From positions 39,778,926 to 39,842,925 of the forward strand of contig CM037789.1 of NCBI GenBank assembly GCA_021229015.1: 64,000 bases of DNA. Direction: 5' to 3'. Shown in pieces: positions 10,615 through 22,195 of this stretch. The notes under the pieces were generated by a model. That model was not told the DNA's origin. It did not search any database and worked only from the letters and a program-made list of their open reading frames with translations. The translations under genes and the position numbers were made by a program. The DNA comes from Solen grandis (taxonomy: Eukaryota; Mollusca; Bivalvia; Adapedonta; Solenidae). Position 1 is the first letter of the stretch. Each line of letters begins with the position of its first letter.

Positions 10615-13545
10615 CAAGCCTTATTTATAAACTCATGATTTAATTAATATCAGCATCAGTGATACCACAAGATGGCCCCATCACAACTGCTACTGCGCGT
10701 TATGCTTAGTGTCCAAAACAATGTTCAAAGTGTAAATGACATGTTTAATTATTCATATTCAATATTATCTGCCTGGAACAATCTCTGCACAGAGAGACTA
10801 ATAACATTTTCTAGGAGACATTTTAACACCGTGGAGTTTCAGCAAAAACACCATCTACATGTCATCTGCCATTACATGCCGCATTATGAGGCGTTCCATT
10901 AGGAACTAAGGAGATATGTTATCTAAATGCAACCGTGAACGTGTGCACATCTTTGAACATTTTGGGGCAATTTCCGGTAAAACTTTTAACGCTAGTAAAC
11001 ACGTCAGATGTTTTATCGCTTTGCTATCATATTGACTTTAACGTAATACTGTTGGGTGTATTAGCATGTTGATAACTATTTCTCTGCTTGGAAAATGTTA
11101 AAAAATAAGTATGGAAGGGAAGGCAAGTGGGGTAAATGTTCAAAGATTTAGTAAATACTTTGAAATGAAGCAGCAAGACAGTGTATATTTTTGAGTAGAT
11201 GTTTAGCTAACAAGCTTGTTAAAGTAATCTTTGTCTATCGATATTTCAAGAAAAAAAAGTACACTATGTAAAGATATTATATTCTTTTAATTTAACTCAT
11301 ATGCATAACAGCAAATCTCATATTTAAGGTCCTAACTTCTATGTTTGTTATTTCCAGGTCTTTCTTTAGATTACAGGGGTTGGGGGTGCTTAATACAACT
11401 GTATATTTTGGGGAAAATATCCCCTTTTTTCATTTGGGAGAGAACATTCCTAGATAGTGTTAAGTTAGGGAAAAACTGCATGGATTTACCGACTTTTCAG
11501 AGGGAAAGGTGCCTATGAATGGCCCTTGATACAGAAGGGGAAAAAACTGATTTCAAACCCTCAATAAAAGAAAACACAAATTGTTAGCAGAGATGGAATG
11601 AGTATAAGGAACATGCAAACATTGGAACACTCTTTCCTGCTAAGATGGCCCCGGTTCGTCCAAAACCTTTATAGTGACTCACTTCTCCGTCCCTGGAACA
11701 ATGTGTTTAATCACGGGGTCTAATTTAGATACATGCAAACGTTAATCTGATGTTGATTTGGGAACCACATACGTTCATTATGGAGACTCTGAAAATGCGG
11801 AATAGCAACAAAAAAACCTCTCCTCTGATAACTTGCCTCCTATCGTGACGGTTGTCAGTGTGGAAGGGGTGTAATTAAATGTGCTCCTCACCGTTATAAA
11901 AGCTGGCAGAAAATTGGAGGGAGGCCATTATTACGCTGGCTGGGTACAGAACTCAGATCGAGGCTGATGACAAAGAAAATAACCTGGTTTCCTGTCTAAT
12001 TTAGTTATTACTTATTCGTGATCGGGGACCAATTTTAAATCATGTCACATTAGAAAAGTATTTTGTGAACATGAAAATGGCGTTATATGTATATATTTAA
12101 TATTTTTCGCCTTTGTGTAGCAGTAGAAGGTCTGCATTATACATGTAGTTGAAGATATTAAATAGTTAAGCATTAATGTAGATCTTAATGTATTTATAGA
12201 AAGAAAACTCTGAAGAATTCTGTGCTATACATGAAAATGAAGTTTAGCATGTCGCAGTCAGTGAACATAATAGCAAACGCAAACAATATAACTTTAGGAA
12301 ATGTCAAAAACTAAATCTCAAAATTATCCAGAATAGAACAATTCTTACACAACTCAGAACTATACTCTGTTTATTCATTCAATGAAATATATGTATACAT
12401 TCCATGTACTAAAATCAAAAACAATTTTGGTAACAACGTAGAAGAGTATTTTATGTATTGATTAAAAGTATTTTAAAAAAAACCCGCAAGTAATTTTTCT
12501 ACTTTTCATTTTCTTAAAACATTTGTATCTGCTTTTGCAGACAACGTCATTTGAGCGCTATGACGTCATAATGCACTATTACGTTACATTCTGATCAGTA
12601 ATGTCGTTTTAAACACTGTTGAAGCCTTTCGGCGAAATTTTGGCACTCACGGATACTCACAGAACATCTTTTGACTTTGGTTCGTGTGAATCATCCATCC
12701 GCTGTCAGCTCAAAGCCATCTTCTTGTAAATTCTCAGTGCTTCTTCCGGTTAAGCAAAGCTGATTTTGTTCTCCATGACTGTAGTAAATTGGCTGGAATC
12801 TGTAGTATTTGTCTATTATGTTGTCCGTTGGGCTACGTGTGCTCCGTTTATATATTTTAAACTATGTATATTAGTTTGCCAATGGTGCTGTTTTGCCATA
12901 ATTGTTTTTCCGCCAAATTACGTTACCTTACTGTTTTTGAAACATTGTAGAACAGATGAAGGCATATTGCCGAAACGTTGCTTATAAAAGTTGAAGAGAC
13001 GTGCGTTTTGAAGTTTTGTTTCAAACGCTTGTTTAGTCCAAGCAAGCGTAAAAAAGTTTTTCGTGTTTTTAATATTTTATATGTATAGCTATCAATATAC
13101 ACATTCGTACGTACGGGCACATGTATTTTTTTTTATACAAAACTAAAGCCCTACCATTTTGTTAATTATTTTTTATTTCTTCTGTTCTTCATATCATATT
13201 TTTCCGTCAGAGAAATTTGAGGACTGAGTGTAAGTACGTATTAAGACGCCCATTATTTTATATCAGGGACATTAATCAGAGTATCTTATTCGCACATCGC
13301 TATATGGTCCGAAAATTCAACTTAACGACCTGTTTTATAGAAAGTTAATCTTCAATGAACTGGTACTCTTCCCTGTATATATTGGGGATTTCAATATGAA
13401 ATGCGAAAGCAAGATCGGGTTTATTTTGCCTCTTGAAAACACGTCCTTAATAATAAATAGAAGTAATAAAATAACACGAAACTAGATTGCCTGAGAGGAT
13501 TATTATAGCTTTTGGTCTCGGCATATGTACTCTTATCTATATCTA
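10615..13545. other. No gene; isolated motifs only
   Basis: AT-rich sequence. A TATAAAAG is at 11,895-11,902 and a CRE-like TGACGTCA at 12,561-12,568, but neither is tied to a transcript. Two hammerhead-core-like words at 12,616-12,637 and 12,953-12,975 are discussed as a finding. A plus-strand frame at 12,766-12,987 (73 codons) has no recognised domain. Confidence 0.5.
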
Positions 13546-13547
13546 GT

Positions 13548-13738
13548 TGTTTGTTTGTTGGGTTTAACGTCCCACTGACAGTATTTTAGTTATTTTTGAG
13601 GGATATTATCCCTTCGTGACATAGACATAGCGTTGCCACACCGCAGTATCACGCCATATACATATGGCATGATACCACACTCAGTAACATTTTGTTTACA
13701 CCCGGCCAATCAGTTATGACACTACTCTGTTTATTAAG
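13548..13738 (-). mobile_element. SINE family B, 3' part with tail
   Basis: The minus strand reads GCATGATACCACACTCAG on its plus-side complement, then the family-B end (plus strand TTGCCACACCGCAGTATCAC) and a 3' tail whose plus-strand form is GTTTGTTGGGTTTAACGTCC. The tRNA-like head is missing, so the copy is 5'-truncated. The tail words link family B to the isolated tails at 21.7 and 22.1 kb. Confidence 0.65.
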
Positions 13739-13744
13739 TGACTT

Positions 13745-15225
13745 TTGTATATTTTTGTGTGTATGTTGCTTGACCCTGCTCCCGAGGCCAATGTAGACAG
13801 TATATTCATATATGTTTAAATGTTTTAGAAACTGTCATATTCATTCTCATCTACCACGTCCTGATTTTAAGTCAAACAAATGACGTAACGATTTCAACCT
13901 TATTGAAATACATATCTGAGTATCTGGTAAAGACTGTTTCTCATTTATGCAGCTTGGATTCGATACCCAGTAAAACTATTAGGTAGAGATCGCGCGTCCA
14001 GACAGCTAGAGTTTTCTCCATGTGATCCGGCTTCCTCTTACATACTAATTTCTGATCGACCTCCTAGTATTCAGATACATTAATATACTCACGGGCTTTA
14101 AAAACGTCCCACCTTAGAAAAATGTCGAAAATTTCATTTCTTGTTCTTAAACGATTTTAGGTTATTTAGAAACGTAATGCGGCATATTTTACCGATAGAT
14201 TGAGGCATGTTTAAAATTTATTTCATCATTAAAGAAAGTACGAATTTAAAGGAGGGATCAAGCTATTAAAAGAATGACGTATATATCGAAGGGCGTTTTT
14301 ACAGTTATTGAGTATATCAACCATGGTGCCTCCCAATAGACTGCTATCCAAGTCATTAATGATGATTTGTATAGTTTTGCACACAAAAAATGAACGAGTA
14401 GAACATTAAAAATACATTGTAAAGCTTTGCGAGGAATTGTCAAAATCCTCTAAGTTTCGGAATGTTCGCGGAAATATACGAATATAAGCAATATGTTGGA
14501 ATTTGGAACTTTTGCTATTCTGCGGAACCCCGTGGTTGGCACAGGTGCCTTTGGCAGGTAGGTCACGAATCTTAGACATGCTGATTTGGGATGACATTAA
14601 CTATGGCAGTCTGTACCGGTCTCAGAAAATTGCACAAGACATTTTTATATGCCTCATCTCATAAGCAGGAAAGAGAACTATTTTAAAGCATGTTTTCTTT
14701 GAAACTCGATGTCTAGCAACGTCGGTATACTTTCAGAACATTCTCAAAGATTTGCGTACCATCAGCGGGAATCATGTCATTACAGCACTACTTTAAGGGG
14801 TTGTTTCTATGACCTGTACATGTGCGTTTGATTGAAGTTTACTTAGTGGGGGCACAGGTACTGCAAATGAGGGGTGAAAGGGTTTCTTGACATTATCGAC
14901 AATTTCTTGACACTTCATGAACTTTTATTCGTGTGATTTGGTCAGCACTTAAGTGTATTTTTATTTGAGTTTTACAGTTTCGGGTATGCCAGAAAGTTGG
15001 TTAAAATTAGTTAGTTAATAAACTTGTGTTCTACCCTCAGGGTTATGTATAAGTAACTCTGTACGGTATGATATAAGGCCCTCAACAAATGCATTTTTAA
15101 GTGTTTTCCATATCCATTTTACTCGAAGCGTCAGGTTAAGAGCTGCCAAAAATAAAAGCGTCAAATCAAGTAACTCTGTGTATGAATCAGGACGAAAGGA
15201 TGAAAAAATTATGTACATTTTAAAT
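13745..15225. other. No gene seen
   Basis: AT-rich non-coding sequence. I see no repeat boundaries, RNA genes or coding signal. Confidence 0.5.
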
Positions 15226-15228
15226 TAG

Positions 15229-15402
15229 TCAAACCTGTCTTAAGTGGTCAGTCAAAAGGGACAAGAGAATGTGACCGCATAACAGAGGTGGCCGCTGCAT
15301 GAAGGTTAAAATATAACAAAGTGCTAGATTGGTGATATAAAAAAAATCGCTAAATGCAGGTTGACCTCTTACTAAAGGTGACCGTTAATACAGGTTCAAC
15401 TG
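15229..15402. mobile_element. MITE-like element, 174 bp
   Basis: The left end GTCAAACCTGTCTTAAGTGG is inverted at the right (minus strand CAGTTGAACCTGTATTAACG, then GTCACC). The interior keeps GACCGCATAACAGAGGTGG and GTTGACCTCTTACTAAAGGT, which mirror the ends. The form is that of a mariner-type MITE; no ORF. Confidence 0.6.
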
Positions 15403-15404
15403 AA

Positions 15405-18005
15405 ATTATGTTTATGCCAATGCGGGTAATTGCACTATAGTAATATTTAAGTCTTGTGAGGTGTGCCTTGTAACTTACTTAATGTCCCGTTTTGCCCAGT
15501 TCTCCTAGTTCTTAAAAATATAAACTGTTCTTAGATATGCTATTCAGACTCAAGCTCAATTTGAATTCAATAGGGACTTCTGTATGATATTTGAATCTGA
15601 GTCTAATTTTTTTGAGAAATGAGGACTTGGACATGTTTGAAGTAGTTGTAAGTTTTGGGGCTAGAAGCAAATCAATCTATTATTTCGGTAACTTCATTGG
15701 GAGTTCTGTAACGATGATGTATACATTTTGGATGCAAGTTTTTCTACAGAACTTAAGAAATATGTGTAGGTGCAAAAATGTACGGATCCAAAAATTGTAT
15801 TTTTTATGAAAATGGTGATAAAATGGCTAGATAATACAAAATAAGGTCATTATCTTATTTTATTTGAAAAGGTAACCTTTCTGTTTGTTGAATTATTATA
15901 ACTGCCTACTTTCTTTTATGGACTAAATATAGAAAATGATTTGGGTAACGCCCACGGCACCCGTGTTCGTTAGTAACTCATTTACATTTCTGTTACGGAA
16001 AAGAAGATGGCCAGTCAAAAGTCAACATGCAGAAGGTTACATTTGTAAATAAAGAAACAGTAAAACTCTTTTTCCTTGGCTTATTGAACCTTGTATCGCC
16101 ATTTTTATAACAAAATACAAATTTTGCGTGCAATTTATCCGCAAAATAATTGTCAAAATAACCCGTAATAACAGTCTATTCCGAGTAGGCTGCGGCATGT
16201 CTTATACGTAAGTATGAATGATAAAATTATAAAATTACCTGAAAAAAAGATTGGTCTGAATCAAAGGTTTCAGCCCGCCATATTGTCAGTACGCGTTATC
16301 ACCAAAGTCACGTGATTCCCTGTCGTGTTTCAGCTTTATGTATTGTCAATATTCATCTAAACGTTATTTGAATATAACCAAAAGTACCTCTCAAGATGTT
16401 ATATACTTATAACTTCTTTTTTTTCTTCATCAATTTATCAGCGCCATTAATCTAGCTAATCGTTCTGCTATAAATCATATGACATACCACTGCTATTTAG
16501 CTTAAACGACATGTAAATTGAATAAAATGTTTATAAGTGTTTTTGTCTGTTCATGGCGCCTCGCTGGTACGTATTCACACATTTATCAAAGATTCTTTCT
16601 TAATATCAATTACCGCAAACTTATATATAAAATATTCTTTTTCGAGAAAAAACAGTCTTGTCATAATATAAATATTTTCTTTGTAGTTATTTAAACGAGG
16701 ATGACAATAAAATGCGAACCGTTTCTGATGTAAATCATAAATAGAGGTCAAACGGCCACAAGACACGGATCACAGATGGCAAGGGGCGTAACTCTGCTCC
16801 TCCCTCGCTACTCTGATCTTACGAGATCCGTGACTTTGATTTACAACACAATATGCTTTCCCACAATATTTGAAACCAACACCTCTTTTTATCTCCCTGA
16901 TTATTTTCTTATTATCTTTTGTCGTAATTATTGTACAGATAACCATGTATTTTACTAGACAGCAGATTCCTTGGGCTATACATCATCTACAATCATAACT
17001 CGGATGACTCCTTGGAGACGCAACGTTTCACTGAGATATTTACTGATATTTCTCCCATTCTTTTTCTTTCGGGACCTTTATGTCAAACACAGCGGGTAAA
17101 TGATTCGAAGAACAGAAGAAAAACACAATTTTGATTACCAAGGGATCCGGGACTGGAAACACTTACCGGTGTACCGGACTACTCCTGTCCCCTCAGAAAA
17201 AAACTGGGTACTGGATTAAGAAAGGTGAAACATGGAAGCACTTACAGTAAAACACGTAGCTCAACGTTGGGGTTATGATTAATGGCACAACATGTCTTCA
17301 AGACGTTAGGGACAGAGCCATCATAAGGTACTAGGGTTAATCATATTTTATGAAGAACGCATGCTTTTAGAGCGCGAGGTGAAGACAGGATGTGTTTTCG
17401 CGGTGCCAAAGTTATTTTAAAGGTGGAAAATGATGCGAATACTTTTTACATTAATGAGGGACATTTGCCCTTTATAATCACTAGGATCAACTCTCAAAGA
17501 TAAGAAAAACAAAGGGTTCAGGCGAGGTTACGAAGAAGATGTTATCATTTCTGGAACCCAATCCTTCTCTCTAGAAACTCGACATGCTGCCTGCAAGTTG
17601 CCAAACTATCAGTCAAGAAATCGTAGAGAACCGTTAGTCATTGGATTGCAAACTGAAGGGTAGAAACCAAAATATATCTTCTTGCTACATCTCTGTATGT
17701 ATAAAGTGTTTTTTATTTTAAATCATTACATCATCTTGACGCCATCAGATAGGTAAATCAATTCAGTAATATAAAGGTTGTCGAAGGAGTACCATCCGAG
17801 TAACTGCCTTATTCGAGATTGGCGGAGAGAAACAGACAGAGAAGAAAAATGTTCTCGATGTTTCGAACTTTGTGTTTATCCGAGCATTTCATTACCTTCT
17901 GTCCTCGAAATATCGCAGTTTCTCTGAAATACATAATGGATTCTCATATATGAATATCAGTCAATGTAAAAGGTACATAATACGTATAATAGACAGTACC
18001 TATCA
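15405..18005. other. No gene seen
   Basis: AT-rich sequence. A small inverted pair ACGGATC / GATCCGTG (about 16,766 and 16,825) flanks a 50-bp stretch. Nothing else of note. Confidence 0.5.
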
Positions 18006-18011
18006 TACATT

Positions 18012-18373
18012 TCTATCTATATACTTGGAAGGCTATTTGTTCTATCTGTATACTTGGAAGGCTATTTGTTCTATCTATATACTTGGAGGGCTATTTGTTC
18101 TATCTATATACTTGGAAGGCTATTTGTTCTATCTATATACTTGGAGGGCTATTTGTTCTATCTATATACTTGGAAGGCTATTTGTTCTATCTGTATACTT
18201 GGAGGGATATTTGTTCTATCTGTATACTTGGAAGGCTATTTGTTCTATCTGTATACTTGGAAGGCTATTTGTTCTATCTGTATACTTAGAAGGCTATTTG
18301 TTCTATCTGTATACTTAGAAGGCTATTTGTTCTATCTGTATACTTGGAAGGCTATTTGTTCTATCTGTATACT
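18012..18373. repeat. 29-bp minisatellite, 12 full units
   Basis: The unit is TCTATCTRTATACTTGGAAG plus GCTATTTGT (29 bp), starting at 18,012 and 18,041 and so on; the array ends with a 14-bp partial unit. Variants: TATA/TGTA, GGAAGG/GGAGGG, GCTATT/GATATT, TTGG/TTAG. Because 29 is not a multiple of 3 and the unit lacks stops, all three plus frames stay open and give overlapping Tyr/Leu/Ile-rich peptides. These are by-products, not proteins. Confidence 0.95.
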
Positions 18374-19005
18374 AACGTACCTGCATATAGCATCCCGATA
18401 GATTGATTTCGACGATCATTATTCAATCTTGACATTTTTGTTAAATTTGATTTTTCGTGATTTCATTTAGTTGTGACCTATTTCCGGTCATTCGGTGAAG
18501 TCAGATGCTACCACCGGATATTGACCTGTGCTGCACAAGACATACGTGAAAGAAACACTAAATTTGGTCTTTCACCGAAGGGCATGATTTATTTCTGAAT
18601 GCACTTCGGTCAACAGGTACTCCAACGATTGATGTAAATTGTTTATTAGTTATATATTTACTAACATAAAATTAAAAGATATAATACGATTATTTTTGGC
18701 TGAGTATATTATTATACAATGAAAATAACCTGCAAGGACGGTATTCTTTACAGAAAAGCTTCGAGCCTCAGAGCTGATGAGTTTGAGAAATTAATGTGAT
18801 GTGGTGTTGTGGGATTCATAATTTACAGAATCCTTTTCTTCTTTATACCGGTTAAATTCATTTCAACAACTGCGGGAATGAAATCTGTAGTATATTTATT
18901 TATATGATTGTGTCTAAGATTAAACACGGTTTTAAAAGATATAGGATGAACACACCCTGAATATATCCCCTGGCTACAGGCATGATAGTCTTGACAGCTG
19001 AATGA

Positions 19006-19341
19006 ACATTCAAATCCTTCTCAACCATTTCCTTTGTTAAACGTGTTTCGAGAATTTTTAAAAAGGAAAAGGTGAATGATCTCTACGACCAACCAACGTA
19101 CTTCTGCTATGGAAGCGAAGACTGGTCCAAAAGTAGTTTCAGTAATGAGTTGTGAACAAAATCCATTACTATTATGTATGAGTACAACTGCTCATTTTCA
19201 GCAACTCATACGTCTTTTTATCACTTGGCTGAACAAGGCTGTTACAACTCATCAGCTGAAGAAGTGGACTACTTTGACCTCTGGTGGCTGTGCGAAAAGT
19301 GGTCGTTTGTTGTATTGAAATATGCCGGAGAAAACCCTTGA
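19006..19341 (+). pseudogene. Coding relic, Cys/Trp-rich, family unrecognised
   Basis: One plus frame reads as protein-like sequence for about 110 codons but for a TGA at 19,153-19,155, and ends at TGA 19,339-19,341. Segments include NDLYDQPTYFCYGSEDWSKS before the first TGA, and FYHLAEQGCYNSSAEEVDYF and DLWWLCEKWSFVVLKYAG after it. Four cysteines and several aromatics are spaced as in an extracellular domain, and the amino-acid make-up differs strongly from the Ile/Lys/Phe background of chance frames here. No start codon, splice sites or poly(A) signal are clear. I take it as a decayed exon or a processed fragment of a gene located elsewhere; a real exon in another splicing frame is less likely. 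The family is unknown to me. Confidence 0.45.
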
Positions 19342-20615
19342 GGACAATGACTTTTCATGACCTTCCCTGGCGCAAAGTTTGGAACAGTTTTCCAACTGAC
19401 TTGAAATGAATAAGCTTAAACTTAAGTGCTATTTATCCAATGTACTCCGGGCAGGAAATAAAATTAATTTGATTTACTGAGATAAGCGATTACTTTGTTA
19501 GTTGGATAGTATAATTGTCCTCGTATTTGGTCCTTTTCACTGACTGCGATTCAGTATATTCTGTATACCAGTAAAAAAACCAAGATCAATATAAAATATA
19601 TATTTACAATATAAACTATGGTTAGGGACAAGAAATACGCTGTATGGCATGCATTGATTAAACTTTTACTGGTGCATTGCAGATCATTAGAGTTGCAAGG
19701 ATAAAATTCAACTCGCTTATCAAGTTAGGTCTTTTAAGAAGATTTTTTTAAATATTATTGTATTGTAGATGTGCCTGCTTTAAATTTCAATCATGTGTTG
19801 ATTCCCATATGTTATTGTAAGTTTCTCGAATTAAGTTTAATGGCTTTAATAAAATTAACTATTACAAACTACCTTTAATAGAATCATTTTTATTTACATA
19901 AAAGTGTATATTCTGTTTGTTACATACATATGCTATTGTATAACACTTAGTGAAACGTTTTAATGTTTGTTTTATGTTCTGTTGTTGTTGTTTAAATTAG
20001 TTTAATACAGTAAAACTTCGTTCGCTCGAACACGCTAGGGACTGAAAAAAAAGGGCGAGCCATCGGTTGTTCGAGCCAAGCCATGTATCAAAATGTACTC
20101 ATAAACATGTGCATGAATCCCATATCGTTAATTTCACCAGTCAATTTCCAGATTGTTAAACAGTTTTCTCTGTTCTATTTACCTGTATATTTGTGAAAAA
20201 CATGTACACGTAAATTCTAACATTTGCTGTCTTATCTTTATAAATAAAATGTGATTAGTGAGTTTGTTTTCTTTCTTACTGAGCGGAAACAGAAACGACG
20301 ATTAATTCAGAGATAATTCAATGACGAATTGTATGAAGCAATATTAACATCGTCAACTCTTGCTTGGAGAGCGTTTTCAATACATTATAGTATTTCTGTG
20401 TATGTGTGTGCAATTTATTTTGATAATTACGAAAACAAAAAGGAAGATATGAGCCATTCTTTCTTTATTTTTTAAAACTTTAATATTCATTGAAAATAAC
20501 AAAACAATACAGCACATCTTCTTTTCAAACATGCATCTAGAAAAACACTATCAAACGCAAATCCATGGTAAATTTTAGCACATTTCACCTTATTGTATTT
20601 AACATACCGATTCGT

Positions 20616-20939
20616 TCACATTTTAAAGAAGTCCGTGATACAACTTTGTTTTGCGAAGCGTCGTTGCAAATCAATTTTTAAAAGTTCAGCACTCATCACA
20701 CACAGGATGTTTAGGTTTCTGTCACTTCCACTCACAGTTTCAAAAAAACGTCTCATTACTTCACAAGCTTCCATAGCGTCTGCGGCAGTCGGCGGGGGTC
20801 TTGTTTCATACGCATCGTCGTCGGCGGTGGTTGCCTCGGGAACTGGATTTCTAGCCAGCAGCAGGTCGTCGATGATATCCTCATCTTTCACCTCTATACA
20901 GGTACACACATTGTTATCAACATTGACGTATGGCTCCAT
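20616..20939 (-). pseudogene. Tigger transposase, C-terminal fragment
   Basis: A minus-strand frame of 107 codons. It opens with an acidic stretch (EVKDEDIIDDLL), then RPPPTAADAMEACEVMRRFF, and ends QRRFAKQSCITDFFKM. The acidic region, the helical 'EAxEVMRRFF' stretch and the terminal ITDFF are typical of the tail of Tigger-type transposases. It lies 8 bp beyond the stop of the N-terminal fragment and in a different frame. The ATG at its start is inside what was once continuous coding sequence, so it is probably not a separate gene. The stretch joining it to the catalytic domain has been lost. Confidence 0.75.
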
Positions 20940-20947
20940 GTCAATGT

Positions 20948-21547
20948 TTAAAGTTTAAAGAACAACCCGGTCTCATCGGCATTGTAAACGTCATCTGCCT
21001 TGTAAGATTTGAGGATGGTTGACAGTCGACTTTTCCAGTCAGCCATTTCTGTGGAATCAGCATTTACAGACTTTGCCTCTCCACAAGCTGATTTAAAGGA
21101 GATACCATGACGCTCTTTAAACCTGTCAAGCCACCCAGTGGACTGTTTGAAATCAGTTGACCCTAACTGATCGGCAAATTGCTTGGCCTTCTCGAGCAAG
21201 ATAGGCCCTGACAATGGAATATTGCGATCACGCATTGCAGAAAACCACTTCAGCATTGCCGTTTCAAGCTCATCATAGCATCCTGGCCGCATGAGTCGTC
21301 TCTTAGGGCCATACTTTACATAACCCTCTATAATTGTCTCAGCCTTTTTGATCCAGCCTGCCAAGGTGTTTCGCGGAACATTGAACATTCGCGCAATCTC
21401 TGCCTTAGATTTATGTCCCTTTTCTACCTCGATTTTAGCCCAGGGTCTTTTGCTCCAGCTTCCTTTTCGTTCCTTTTTTTCCTGTTGCCGATCTGGGTAT
21501 CCCCCCGTTGCCGGGTCCTTCCCCAGATTGCTCGGCATTGTCAGCAA
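20948..21547 (-). pseudogene. Tigger transposase, N-terminal fragment (DNA-binding domain)
   Basis: A 199-codon frame. Residues about 30-70 form a Psq/CENP-B-type helix-turn-helix (KSKAEIARMFNVPRNTLAGW), and residues about 80-155 a second CENP-B-like HTH (LLEKAKQFADQLG, GWLDRFKERHGIS). Together these would bind the TIRs. The frame ends at the first acidic residue of the DDE catalytic triad (VYNADETGLFFKL), after which a stop follows directly. The second and third catalytic Asp regions are absent, so the fragment could bind DNA but not cut it. A truncated DNA-binding protein of this kind could in principle be expressed, but nothing here shows that it is. Confidence 0.85.
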
Positions 21548-21595
21548 ACATGTCCGATCTAAGTATCCCCCCGTTGCCGGGTCCTTCCCCAGCGA
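21490..21595. repeat. 66-bp direct duplication next to Tigger right end
   Basis: GTATCCCCCCGTTGCCGGGT followed by CCTTCCCCAG occurs twice, with GATCT starts at 21,490 and 21,556 (66 bp apart). It spans the transposase start region and the subterminal DNA. Confidence 0.85.
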
Positions 21596-21708
21596 GCGTG
21601 CGGGTGTCGAGCGAACAAAGTTTTACTGTATTTGGAAAAATAAAGTCTCATCACAATTATTTCTAAAGCTTAACTGGATCGTCAAGACCCCATCCGTATG
21701 AAGCACCA

Positions 21709-21765
21709 ATGATTTTGTTTGCCTGGGTTTAGCGTCCCGTTGACAGTTTATCAATCGTTTTGAAA
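21709..21765 (-). mobile_element. SINE 3' tail fragment
   Basis: TTTGTTTGCCTGGGTTTAGC, then GTCCCGTTGACAG, is the plus-strand form of the SINE tail also seen at 13,548. The body to the right is too decayed to trace. Confidence 0.5.
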
Positions 21766-21837
21766 ATTACCCTGTCAGTGATATCCGCATACACATATTC
21801 CGTAAAGTGTTCGTTTGTAGAATACATGTACTATGAA

Positions 21838-22016
21838 AGCATTAATTTTCGTGGGACATTAATTTTTGTCGATTAACCACGAATATTAATCCCCTTGAAA
21901 ACTTGTCTCTTATATAGACCTCACGTTTTCTAAAACATAGATCCGCGAATTAATGTACCCACGAAATTCCCTTAGATACATAATGAACGAAATTTAATGC
22001 CAGCGAAAATTAATGA
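21838..22016 (-). mobile_element. MITE-like element, copy 2 (inverted)
   Basis: An inverted copy of the element at 281-474: GCATTAATTTTCGTGGG on the left, AGCGAAAATTAATGAG on the right, and the same interior words in reverse order (CTTGTCTCTTATATAGACC against GGTCTGTATAAGAGACAAG). Confidence 0.7.
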
Positions 22017-22071
22017 GTTTAAAGGAGATATGTAGATAGATAACGCTACTGTAAAGGCAGCCTCTTTCAGG

Positions 22072-22172
22072 GTATCTTTATTTATCTTTTGGATTTGACG
22101 TCCCACCGACACTTTTTTAACGACTCAGGAATGTCGCTGGGACCGGGAATCGAACCCACAACATCTCGCTCC
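22072..22172 (-). mobile_element. SINE fragment: tail plus tRNA-like B box
   Basis: The tail form GGATTTGACGTCCCACCGAC lies next to GGGAATCGAACCCACAAC (inverted B box). The two ends of a SINE with most of the body missing. Confidence 0.5.
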
Positions 22173-22195
22173 CTTCTGTTATTTGGGGGGCTATT

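Larger units (their letters stand above)
20008..21628 (-). mobile_element. Tigger/pogo DNA transposon, complete ends, internal deletion
   Basis: TIRs: CAGTAAAACTTCGTTCGCTC at 20,008 and, on the minus strand from 21,628, CAGTAAAACTTTGTTCGCTC. The target dinucleotide TA is duplicated on both sides (20,006-20,007 and 21,629-21,630). Inside are two transposase fragments on the minus strand (20,948-21,547 and 20,616-20,939). TIR type, TA target and CENP-B-like protein all agree with the Tc1/mariner-pogo (Tigger) group. The element is 1,621 bp and lacks most of the catalytic domain, so it could move only if supplied with enzyme from elsewhere. Confidence 0.9.

Noticed and set aside
12561..12568. 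CRE-like palindrome TGACGTCA as a promoter element
   Set aside because: A single 8-bp word with no transcript or TATA box nearby; chance occurrence cannot be excluded.
17872..18401. Frames of up to 148 codons with Tyr/Leu-rich repeats
   Set aside because: Produced by the 29-bp minisatellite, which lacks stops in every plus frame.
19153..19155. Selenocysteine read-through of the TGA in the coding relic
   Set aside because: No SECIS-like hairpin could be argued for downstream, and a second TGA plus loss of frame at the end fit a pseudogene better.
20593..20958. A 121-codon plus-strand frame
   Set aside because: It is the antisense of the Tigger transposase C-terminal fragment, which has clear family features on the minus strand.
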